Shown here in pieces: positions 23,854-31,546 of a stretch of DNA of 64,000 nucleotides. A program made the position numbers and the translations under genes. Below the pieces are notes generated by a model. The model had not been told where the DNA came from. It worked only from the letters and a program-made list of their open reading frames with translations, and did not search any database. Position 1 is the first letter of the stretch. Each line of letters starts with the position of its first letter. Origin of the DNA: Luteimonas suaedae. GTDB lineage: Bacteria; Pseudomonadota; Gammaproteobacteria; Xanthomonadales; Xanthomonadaceae. The stretch spans positions 868,001 to 932,000 of the forward strand of contig NZ_VSSP01000001.1 of the NCBI RefSeq assembly GCF_008312895.1, read 5' to 3'.

Positions 23854-26800
23854 CTAGACGCGGCTCGTCAGCAAACGATCCAGCACCGATTTCAGCGCCA
23901 GCGGCCGCACCGGCTTGTTCAACAGTGCCAAGCCATTGTCGAGCACGTCGCGGCGGACGCCGGTGCCGTCGTCGGCGCTCAGGATCAGCGTCGGCCGTGG
24001 CCCGAAGCGCGCGCCCAGCCGTGCATGCAGGCGAACGCCGGTGTCACCGTCGTCGAGGTGGTAATCGAACAGCCACAGCGCCGCCGGATCGGCCTGCATC
24101 GCATCCGCCGCGGCAGTGCCGCCGGCAACGGCGGCGATCGTGCAGCCCCAGCCGCGCAGCAGTCCGGCCAATGCCTCGAGCGCGTTGGCGTCGTTGTCGA
24201 CCACCAGCACCCGCGTGCCGGACAGCACGGGACGCGCGGTACCCACCGATGGCGCTTTCCGCGCAGGCATCTGCGGCAGCGTGAGCGAGAACACGGTGCC
24301 GCGCCCGACTTCGCTGCGCAGCCCCAGCGGCGCCGCCAGCAGCCGTGCGATCCGGTCGGCGATCGCCAGGCCGAGCCCGAGCCCCTGCCCGCCGACGCCT
24401 TCGCCGCGACGGAACTCCTCGAAGATCGGCGCGCGCTGCGGCGCGGGGATGCCCGGCCCGGTGTCGTGCACTTCCACCCGCAGCGCGCCGCCTTCGCGGC
24501 GCACGCCCAGCAGGATCGCGCCGGACCGGGTGTAGCGCACGGCATTGGCCAGGAAGTTCTGCAGCACGCGACGCAGCAGCTGCGGATCGCTGCGCGTCCA
24601 TGCCTGCGTCGGCCGATAGCGGAAGTCGAGCCCCTGCTCCGACGCCAGCGCGCGGAACTCGGAAGCCAGCGGATCGAGCACTTCGGACAGCGGGAACTCA
24701 CGCGGCTGCGGCGCCAGACCGCCCGCCTCCAGCCGCGACATGTCGAACAGGCCGGTCAGCAGGTCGCTGGTGGAGTCGAGCGCACCACGGATCTGCCGCA
24801 ACTGGCCGCGGCGCGACGCGTCGTCGAGCTGCTGTGCGAGCGAGTCGGTGAACAACTGCGCAGCGTGCAGCGGCTGCAGCAGGTCGTGTCCGACCGCGGC
24901 GAGAAAGCGGCTCTTGGCGTCGTTGGCGCGCTCGGCCTCGCGCCGCGCCTGGTCGAGGCTGGCGGTGCGCTCGGCCACCCGCTGCTCGAGGGTTTCGTTG
25001 GCGGTGCGCAGCGCGCGCTCGGTGCTGCGGAACGCGGTGACGTCGGTGAAGGTGGCGACGAAGCCGCCGCCGGGCATCGGGTTGCCGCGGATTTCAACAG
25101 TGATGCCTTCGACGGTGATGCCCTCGACAGTGCTGTCGCCGCGTGCGTCCGCGTCGGGGAAACGGCGCTCGGCGACGTACGGCGTGCCCGCGCGCATGTG
25201 CCGCAGGCGTTTGTGCACCTCGTCCTCCACCGACACCGCGCCGAGCAGGCCGCGGTCGAGGTTGAAGCGCACCAGGTCCGCCACCGGCACGCCCACGCGC
25301 AGCAGGTCCGGCGGGTATCCGAACAGTTCGGCATAGCGCGCGTTCCAGGCCACCAGCCGCAGTTCGGCATCGACCACGCTGATACCCTGGCTCATGTTCT
25401 CCAGCGCCGCTTCCAGCACGCGCTGGTTGAAGCGCAGGTCCTGTGAGGCCTCACCGACGATCGCGGCGACCGTGTCGAGGTCCGGCCCGGCTTCGCGCCG
25501 GGCCGCGTCCAGCAGCAGTCGCGCCGAGGCGCTGCCGAGCACCGCCGACAGTTCGCGTTCCAGGCGCGATTCCAGCGCTGCCGGCACCGGACCTTCGGCC
25601 GGGGCATCCTGCAGCAGCGCGTCGACCAGGCGCTCGGGCAGGAATCGGCGGCCGGCATTGCGCAGCGTCCGCAAGTCGGCGCGCCGCTGCGGTCCGTGCC
25701 GTTCGCGCCGGTCCAGCGCCGCGACCAGCACCGTGGCCAGGGTGCCGGTGAACAGCGTCGCCCCGACGGCGCGTCCCAGCCGGCTCCAGCCGGTCAGTCC
25801 GAACAACGCATCCGGCGCCAGCCAACGCAGCCCTAACGGACCTGCAGTCAGCCACGCGGCATCGGCGCGCGCGAACGCCGGCACCAGCATCACCCAGGCC
25901 CAGACCGCGAACGCCGCCAGCACGCCGGCGGTCGCCGCGCGTGCGGACGTCTGCGGCCGCCACACCGCGAACGCCAGCGCCGGCGCCAGCGTCGCCAGCG
26001 CCGAGAACGACACCGCGCCGATGTCCGCCAGTGCATCGCTGTCGCCGACCAGGCGGCTGTAGGCCCAGGCCAGCAGCATGATCACGACGATGCCGGCGCG
26101 ACGCAGCAACAACAGGCCGCCGCGATGATCGTCGCCCTGCCCGCGCGACCACGCACCGCGCAGCAGGCCCGGTGCGAACCAGTGGTTGCCGATCATCAGG
26201 CTCAGGGTCAAGGTGCTGACGATGACCATGCCGGTCGCCGCGCTCAACCCGCCGAGGAACGCGAACAAGGCGATTCCCTCGCCGCCCTGCGACAGCGGCA
26301 CCGCCAGCGCGTACATGTCCGAGGGCACGCTATCGCCGAGCAGCGCCATGCCGGCATGCGCCAGCGGCAGGCCGGGGATCGCGATCAGCAGCAGGTACAG
26401 CGGAAACTGCCAGCGCGCCGTGCGCACGTCGCGTTCGTCGCGGCACTCCACCACCGCGACATGGAACTGGTGCGGCAGGATGAACATCGCCAGCCCGCCC
26501 AGCAAGACCAGCGGCACGAAACCACCGACGTCCTGCGGCGGCGGCGGCACGCTCGGCAACGGATCCAGCGCGAACCAGACGAACGCGCCCAGCGCCAGCA
26601 TCGCCGCCAGCTTGAACAGCGACTCGAACGCCATCGCCAGCACCAGGCCCCGGTTGTGCTCGGCGGCGCTGGCGCGCCGGGTGCCGAACAGCATGGTGAA
26701 CAGGGCCATCGCCAATGCCACGTACAGCGCGCTGTCGCGCCACGGCGGCACTTCGGCGAGATCGCTGACGACGGCCCCGGTGAGCGTGGCGAAGCTCATC

Positions 26801-27213
26801 GCCACCGCCTTGAGCTGCAGCGCGATGTAGGGGATCAACCCGAGCGCCGCGACCAGGGTGATGGTGGCCGCCAGCCATGCGTCCTTGCCCAGCCGGGTGG
26901 CGATCAGGTCGGCCAGCGAGGTCGCGTTGCTCTCGCGGGCCAGCTGCACCAGCCGCGTCATGAAAGCGAATGCGACCGTGTAGAACACGATCGCGCCGAG
27001 GAAGGTCGGCGGCAGCGGCCAGCCGTAGCGCGCCGCCTGGGTGACGGTGCCGTAGAAGGTCCACGAGGTGCAGTGCACCGCCAACGACAACGCATACACG
27101 TGCCGCCAATGCTTCGCGAATACGCCCGGATGCCGCTCGCCGAACAGCGCCGCGCCGAACATCAGCCCCAGCCACAGTCCGGCCGCGAGCACCACCACGC
27201 CGACGCTCAGCAT
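23854..27213 (-). CDS. Symporter-type hybrid histidine kinase, CrbS/MxtR-like
   Basis: A 1119-residue membrane kinase. The first 480 or so residues are a sodium/solute-symporter (SLC5) fold with about 13 helices, starting MLSVGVVVLAAGLWLGLMFG and containing YGTVTQAARYGWPLPP. A PAS domain lies near 590-700 (SQGISVVDAELRLVAWNARY). A coiled segment leads to HisKA with the phospho-acceptor His near 775 (FLAAVGHDLLQPLHAAQ), the HATPase (FLANAVRYTRSG, GTGLGLAI-like GQGLGLGLAIADRIA), and a C-terminal receiver with Asp in WLFDYHLDDGDTG near 1050. This order matches CrbS/MxtR kinases of the acetate-utilisation switch. A partner regulator gene is 1.4 kb away. Confidence 0.85.
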   Translation of the reverse strand: MLSVGVVVLAAGLWLGLMFGAALFGERHPGVFAKHWRHVYALSLAVHCTSWTFYGTVTQAARYGWPLPPTFLGAIVFYTVAFAFMTRLVQLARESNATSLADLIATRLGKDAWLAATITLVAALGLIPYIALQLKAVAMSFATLTGAVVSDLAEVPPWRDSALYVALAMALFTMLFGTRRASAAEHNRGLVLAMAFESLFKLAAMLALGAFVWFALDPLPSVPPPPQDVGGFVPLVLLGGLAMFILPHQFHVAVVECRDERDVRTARWQFPLYLLLIAIPGLPLAHAGMALLGDSVPSDMYALAVPLSQGGEGIALFAFLGGLSAATGMVIVSTLTLSLMIGNHWFAPGLLRGAWSRGQGDDHRGGLLLLRRAGIVVIMLLAWAYSRLVGDSDALADIGAVSFSALATLAPALAFAVWRPQTSARAATAGVLAAFAVWAWVMLVPAFARADAAWLTAGPLGLRWLAPDALFGLTGWSRLGRAVGATLFTGTLATVLVAALDRRERHGPQRRADLRTLRNAGRRFLPERLVDALLQDAPAEGPVPAALESRLERELSAVLGSASARLLLDAARREAGPDLDTVAAIVGEASQDLRFNQRVLEAALENMSQGISVVDAELRLVAWNARYAELFGYPPDLLRVGVPVADLVRFNLDRGLLGAVSVEDEVHKRLRHMRAGTPYVAERRFPDADARGDSTVEGITVEGITVEIRGNPMPGGGFVATFTDVTAFRSTERALRTANETLEQRVAERTASLDQARREAERANDAKSRFLAAVGHDLLQPLHAAQLFTDSLAQQLDDASRRGQLRQIRGALDSTSDLLTGLFDMSRLEAGGLAPQPREFPLSEVLDPLASEFRALASEQGLDFRYRPTQAWTRSDPQLLRRVLQNFLANAVRYTRSGAILLGVRREGGALRVEVHDTGPGIPAPQRAPIFEEFRRGEGVGGQGLGLGLAIADRIARLLAAPLGLRSEVGRGTVFSLTLPQMPARKAPSVGTARPVLSGTRVLVVDNDANALEALAGLLRGWGCTIAAVAGGTAAADAMQADPAALWLFDYHLDDGDTGVRLHARLGARFGPRPTLILSADDGTGVRRDVLDNGLALLNKPVRPLALKSVLDRLLTSRV

Positions 27214-27590
27214 CGGCGCTCAGGCTCGCATTCGCTCCCCTGCCCCATCTCGTCCCGGCCCGCGTTCGTCACGCAGGCGAGCATAGCGCAGCGGCTGTAC
27301 CTGGAATTGTCCATGAAAGCCGATCTCCGCTCCCAAGTCGCGAGTGCCGGGCCGCGCAAGGCGCCTGCCGGCTACTACGCTGAGTCGCGGCCCGATATCC
27401 GCTTGGTCAGCGCAGCACCCGGCAGGCGCCCCACACAATCCCGCCAGCGGACTGGAAAGCGATAAACAACAGCTCTTGAGCTTCCCCGTGGCCACCGCGA
27501 ACCGTCTGGCGGAGGTCCGGTGCCGTCGCAACCAAGCGGATATCGGGCCGCGACTTGCGGCGGCACCGGACCTCCGCTCCCGCGACCCGC
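27214..27590. other. Intergenic region filled by interleaved inverted repeats
   Basis: This 377-base gap lies upstream of the kinase start and downstream of the TonB receptor stop. It holds no gene. From 27361 to 27575 it is a nested repeat structure described separately; 27214-27360 would carry the kinase promoter, but no clear hexamers were found. Confidence 0.5.
27361..27575. repeat. Three interleaved inverted repeats
   Basis: Repeat 1: 25-bp perfect arms at 27383-27407 and 27531-27555 (AGTCGCGGCCCGATATCC... and its complement). Repeat 2: 15-bp arms at 27511-27525 and 27561-27575 (GGAGGTCCGGTGCCG). Repeat 3: about 11-bp arms at 27361-27371 and 27421-27431 (GCGCCTGCCGG). The arms cross over one another, so alternative folded states are possible. 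Confidence 0.8.
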
Positions 27591-29819
27591 TCAGAACTCG
27601 TAGCGCGCGCTCAGGCTGTACTGCCGCGGCGCGCCGTAGAAACCGGTCAGCACGCCGTAGGACGGGATGTTGTAGCCGGTGGTGCGGTATTCCTTGTCGG
27701 CCAGGTTGCTGCCCTGCAGCGACAGCGACCAGGCATCGTCGATGCGCCAGATCACGCCGGCAGAGACCAGTCCGTAGCCCCCCTGCCGGATCTCCGGACT
27801 CAGGTCGGTGGTCGGCCACACTTCCGACTGGTAGCTGTAGCCGACCCGCGCCGAAAGATTGCCGCCGTTGGCCAGGTCGGTGCGGTACTCCACGTTGAGC
27901 GCGCCGGAGAATTCGGGGGCGTTGGTGAACTCCTGCGTGTCGGCGATGTCGACGCCGCCGCTGATGAACTCGTCGTACTTCGCGTCCAGCCATGACAGGT
28001 TGCCGCTGATCAGCCAGTTGGCGGTCGGCAGGAACTGATACTCCGCCTCCACGCCCTGCACCGTACCGCGGCCGGCATTGGTGAAGTCGCCGAAGAAGCT
28101 GGAACTGCCGTCGGGCAGCGTGTAGGAGGTGAACACCGACAGCTGGATGTCCTTGTACCTGTTGTGGAAGTACGCGAGATTGAGGAACAGGCGCTGGTCG
28201 AGCAGCGCCATCTTGCTGCCGATCTCGTAGCTGTCGACCTGCTCGTCGTCGAACGGCTCGCCCGAACGTGGGATCGACGTGGTGTTGGCGCGGATGTTGT
28301 AGCCGCCGGACTTGAAGCCGCGAGAGGCGAGCCCGTACACCATGATGTCGGGCGTGACCGCGTAGTCCAGCGATACCTTCGGCGAGACGTTCTTGAAGTT
28401 CACGGTCTTGTCGAAATCGGCGGCCGTGCCCCATGAGGTGGCGTAGGTGGCATCGGTGTAGAACCGGTTGAGGGCGATGGCGTGCTTGTCCTCGTCGGTA
28501 TAGCGCGCGCCGACATCCAGCTTGAGCCGCTCGCTGAGATCGAAGGTCCAGTCGGCATACAAGGCGTAACTTTCGGTGAACACCTTGCCCTGCGTATCGC
28601 CGAACAGCGGGTTGGTCAGCGACGGCGGCAACAGCGGATTCTCGAAATGGTTGAGCACCTGGCCACCGGCCTCGCCATCGAAGTAGTAGAAGCCCATCAC
28701 GCCGCGCGCGCGGCCGCCGCCGTCGAAGTTCGCCTGCAATTCATGGCTGACCTGGCTGTCCTCGTAGAAGGCGAGCACGTCGACCAGCTGCAACGGCGTC
28801 TCGTCGAAGTCGATGTTGGTCTCGGTGTCGGACTCGCGCTTGGCGACGACGTACTTGAACGCCCAGTCCAGGTTCGGCCGCCAGTTGAGCGTGGCCGATG
28901 CGCCTTTCATCTCGGTGTCGTTGACGTTGGGCATGCCGCTGCGGATGTCGTAGCGGTCCTCGAGCGGCGGGTAGTCAGGCGCCAGCGGATTCGGCGCCAG
29001 CAGCCTGGCGCCGCGCACGCCGGACTGGTCGTCCATGTAGTCGAGCGCGAACTGCACGTCGAACTGCTCGCTGGCGAAGGCGCCGAGCTGGAAGCGCGCG
29101 GCGTTGATCTCCTTGTCGCTGACCTCCTGGCCGTTCTCCAGGTTGGTGCCGAAGCCGTCGCGATTCATGCTGGCCAGCGACAGCCGCGCGCGCAGCGCCT
29201 CGCTGCCGCCGATCGGGCCGCCGATGCCGGCCTTGACGTCGAGCTGGTTGTAGTTGCCGACCGTGACCTGGGCGAAGCCGCCGAGTTCCGTCGGAAGCTC
29301 GCGGCCGATGTACTTGATCGCGCCGCCGATGGTGTTCTTGCCGTACAGCGTGCCCTGCGGCCCGCGCAGCACCTCAATGCGGCCGACGTCGAACACGTCC
29401 AGCAGCGCGCCCTGCGGGCGGGCGATGTAGACGTCGTCGAGATAGATGCCCACGCCCGGATCGACGCCCCACAGCGGATCGGCCTGGCCGATGCCGCGGA
29501 TGTAGGCCGTTGCCGTGCTGGTGGAACCGCGCGCGGCATAGATCGTCAGGTTCGGCACCTGCGCATCGAGGTCGCCGATGTCCTGGATGTTGAGCTTGTC
29601 GAGCGTCTCCGGCGTGAATGCGGTGACCGCGACCGGCACTTCCTGCAGGGTCTCCTCGCGCTTGCGCGCGGTGACCGTGATGGCATCGAGCGTGGTGGGC
29701 TCCGCCTGGGCGTTCGCTCCGACGGCCTCGCCGGATTGCTGGGCGAACGCGGCAGGCGACGACAGCCCGAAGGCGATCGCGAGGCTCAAGGCGGTGTGCT
29801 GGATCGTGGCGCGCTTCAT
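27591..29819 (-). CDS. TonB-dependent outer-membrane receptor
   Basis: A 742-residue receptor importing an unknown ligand across the outer membrane. Start ATG 29819 follows GGGGAG and gives signal MKRATIQHTALSLAIAFGLS with cleavage after AFAQ. The TonB-box/plug region begins LDAITVTARKREETLQ, then PVAVTAFTPETLDKLNIQDI, YIRGIGQADPLWGVDPG, VYIARPQGALLDVFDVGRIE and VLRGPQGTLYGKNTIGGAI. The barrel ends with the aromatic YSLSARYEF, as required for outer-membrane assembly. It resembles the broad siderophore/pesticin-type TBDT group that xanthomonads use for many carbon sources. It is divergent from the GntP permease gene, so a shared substrate is possible but untested. Confidence 0.9.
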   Translation of the reverse strand: MKRATIQHTALSLAIAFGLSSPAAFAQQSGEAVGANAQAEPTTLDAITVTARKREETLQEVPVAVTAFTPETLDKLNIQDIGDLDAQVPNLTIYAARGSTSTATAYIRGIGQADPLWGVDPGVGIYLDDVYIARPQGALLDVFDVGRIEVLRGPQGTLYGKNTIGGAIKYIGRELPTELGGFAQVTVGNYNQLDVKAGIGGPIGGSEALRARLSLASMNRDGFGTNLENGQEVSDKEINAARFQLGAFASEQFDVQFALDYMDDQSGVRGARLLAPNPLAPDYPPLEDRYDIRSGMPNVNDTEMKGASATLNWRPNLDWAFKYVVAKRESDTETNIDFDETPLQLVDVLAFYEDSQVSHELQANFDGGGRARGVMGFYYFDGEAGGQVLNHFENPLLPPSLTNPLFGDTQGKVFTESYALYADWTFDLSERLKLDVGARYTDEDKHAIALNRFYTDATYATSWGTAADFDKTVNFKNVSPKVSLDYAVTPDIMVYGLASRGFKSGGYNIRANTTSIPRSGEPFDDEQVDSYEIGSKMALLDQRLFLNLAYFHNRYKDIQLSVFTSYTLPDGSSSFFGDFTNAGRGTVQGVEAEYQFLPTANWLISGNLSWLDAKYDEFISGGVDIADTQEFTNAPEFSGALNVEYRTDLANGGNLSARVGYSYQSEVWPTTDLSPEIRQGGYGLVSAGVIWRIDDAWSLSLQGSNLADKEYRTTGYNIPSYGVLTGFYGAPRQYSLSARYEF

Positions 29820-29977
29820 CGGGCTCCCCTCGCGGATATGGCAATGCGGGCGGCCGGTCGCCGCCGAGGAGAAGCTTAGGTAGAACGCACCGCGGCGGGC
29901 ATCGTACCTTCGGACAATGGGCCGTCCGCAGGCGGGCGGCCACACTGGCCGCCGGCATTTCCGCAACCGGACCCGCG

Positions 29978-31375
29978 ATGGCCCTGCTGATCGTGCTCGG
30001 CGCGCTGAGCTTCCTGATGGTCGTCGCCTACCGCGGCCACAGCGTGATCCTGTTCGCGCCGGTGGCGGCGATGGGCGCGGTGCTGCTGACCGATCCGACC
30101 CTGGTGGCGCCGATGTTCACCGGCCTGTTCATGGAGAAGATGGCCGGTTTCCTCAAGTTGTACTTCCCGGTGTTCCTGCTCGGCGCGGTGTTCGGCAAGC
30201 TGATCGAGCTGTCCGGCTTCTCCAAGTCGATCGTGGCCGCGACCATCCGCCTGTTCGGGCCGCAGCGCGCACTGCTGTCGATCGTGGTGGTCTGCGCGCT
30301 GCTCACCTACGGCGGCGTGTCGCTGTTCGTGGTGGTGTTCGCGGTGTATCCGTTCGCCTCGGAACTGTTCCGCCAGAGCGAGATTCCCAAGCGCCTGATT
30401 CCCGGCACGATCGCGCTCGGCGCGTTCACCTTCACCATGATGGCGCTGCCGGGCACGCCGCAGATCCAGAACATCATCCCGACCGCGTTCTTCGGCACCG
30501 ACTCATGGGCGGCGCCGGTGCTGGGCACGGTCGGCTCGGTGCTGATCTTCGCCTTCGGCATGCTGTACCTGGAGTGGCGCCGGCGCCGCGCCGCGGTCGC
30601 CGGCGAGGGGTACGGCACCGAGTTGCGCAACGAACCCGAGGCCTTCGTCGGCGGGCAGCTCCGGCACCCGCTGCTGGCGGTGTTGCCGCTGGTGCTGGTG
30701 GGCGTGGCCAACAAGCTGTTCACCGTGCTGATCCCGCGCCTGTACGGCGATAGCCACACGTTCGTGCCGGCCGTGATGGGCGAGGCCGCCCCGGTCGTGC
30801 AGGAGGTCTCGCGGGTGACGGCGATCTGGGCGGTCCAGGGCGCGTTGCTGGTCGGCATCCTCAGCGTGCTGCTGCTGGCCTGGAAGCCGGTGACCCGGCG
30901 ATTCGCCGGGGGCACCCGCACGGCCATCGGCGGCGCGCTGCTGGCGTCGATGAACACGGCGTCCGAGTACGGTTTCGGCGCGGTGATCGCCGCGCTGCCG
31001 GGGTTCCTGCTGGTGGCCAATGCCCTCAACGGCATTCCCGACCCGCTGGTCAACGAGGCGGTCACGGTGACCGCGCTGGCCGGCATCACCGGCTCGGCGT
31101 CCGGCGGCATGGGCATCGCGTTGGCGGCGATGTCGGAGAGCTTCATCGCCAACGCCGAGGCCGCCGGGATTCCGATGGATGTCCTGCACCGGGTCGCGGC
31201 GATGGCCTCCGGCGGCATGGACACGCTGCCGCACAACGGCGCGGTGATCACCCTGCTCGCGGTCACCGGGCTCAGCCATCGACAGTCCTACGGCGACATC
31301 TTCGCGATCACGGTGATCAGCACGCTGACGGTGTTCGCGGTGATCGGGCTGTATTACCTGACCGGCTGGGTGTAA
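29978..31375 (+). CDS. GntP-family permease, possibly for 3-hydroxybutyrate
   Basis: A 465-residue inner-membrane proton symporter with about 12-13 hydrophobic helices from MALLIVLGALSFLMVVAYRG to the C-terminal FAVIGLYYLTGWV. GntP/COG2610 features are LTYGGVSLFVVVFAVYPFA, TMMALPGTPQIQNIIPTAFF, ASGGMDTLPHNGAVITLLAV and the ITGSASGGMGIALAAM loop. Proteins with these loops include annotated D-3-hydroxybutyrate permeases as well as gluconate transporters. The presence of PHB synthase and oligomer-hydrolase genes within 15 kb favours 3-hydroxybutyrate. That substrate is inference. It is divergent from the TonB receptor with about 158 bases between. Confidence 0.8.
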   Translation: MALLIVLGALSFLMVVAYRGHSVILFAPVAAMGAVLLTDPTLVAPMFTGLFMEKMAGFLKLYFPVFLLGAVFGKLIELSGFSKSIVAATIRLFGPQRALLSIVVVCALLTYGGVSLFVVVFAVYPFASELFRQSEIPKRLIPGTIALGAFTFTMMALPGTPQIQNIIPTAFFGTDSWAAPVLGTVGSVLIFAFGMLYLEWRRRRAAVAGEGYGTELRNEPEAFVGGQLRHPLLAVLPLVLVGVANKLFTVLIPRLYGDSHTFVPAVMGEAAPVVQEVSRVTAIWAVQGALLVGILSVLLLAWKPVTRRFAGGTRTAIGGALLASMNTASEYGFGAVIAALPGFLLVANALNGIPDPLVNEAVTVTALAGITGSASGGMGIALAAMSESFIANAEAAGIPMDVLHRVAAMASGGMDTLPHNGAVITLLAVTGLSHRQSYGDIFAITVISTLTVFAVIGLYYLTGWV

Positions 31376-31428
31376 CCGCCAAGGCGTCAGGGGCGGCAGG
31401 CGGCCCCATTGTGGGCATGCCGCCGCCG

Positions 31429-31482
31429 GGAAGTCGCGACGCTCGCTGACGGGAAAGGCGTCGCGACTTCCGTCGCTCCCAC
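31429..31482. repeat. Inverted repeat of the GTCGCGACTTCC family
   Basis: Arms GGAAGTCGCGAC (31429-31440) and GTCGCGACTTCC (31460-31471), continuing into CGTCGCTCCCAC (to 31482). The right half is shared with elements at 38746 and inside nuoG at 58855. It lies between convergent genes. Confidence 0.75.
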
Positions 31483-31546
31483 GAGCCGCTTTCCCAAGTC
31501 GCTCCGCAGAATGGAGATGGCGATCGGGCAGGCTTTCGTCCGCCGA

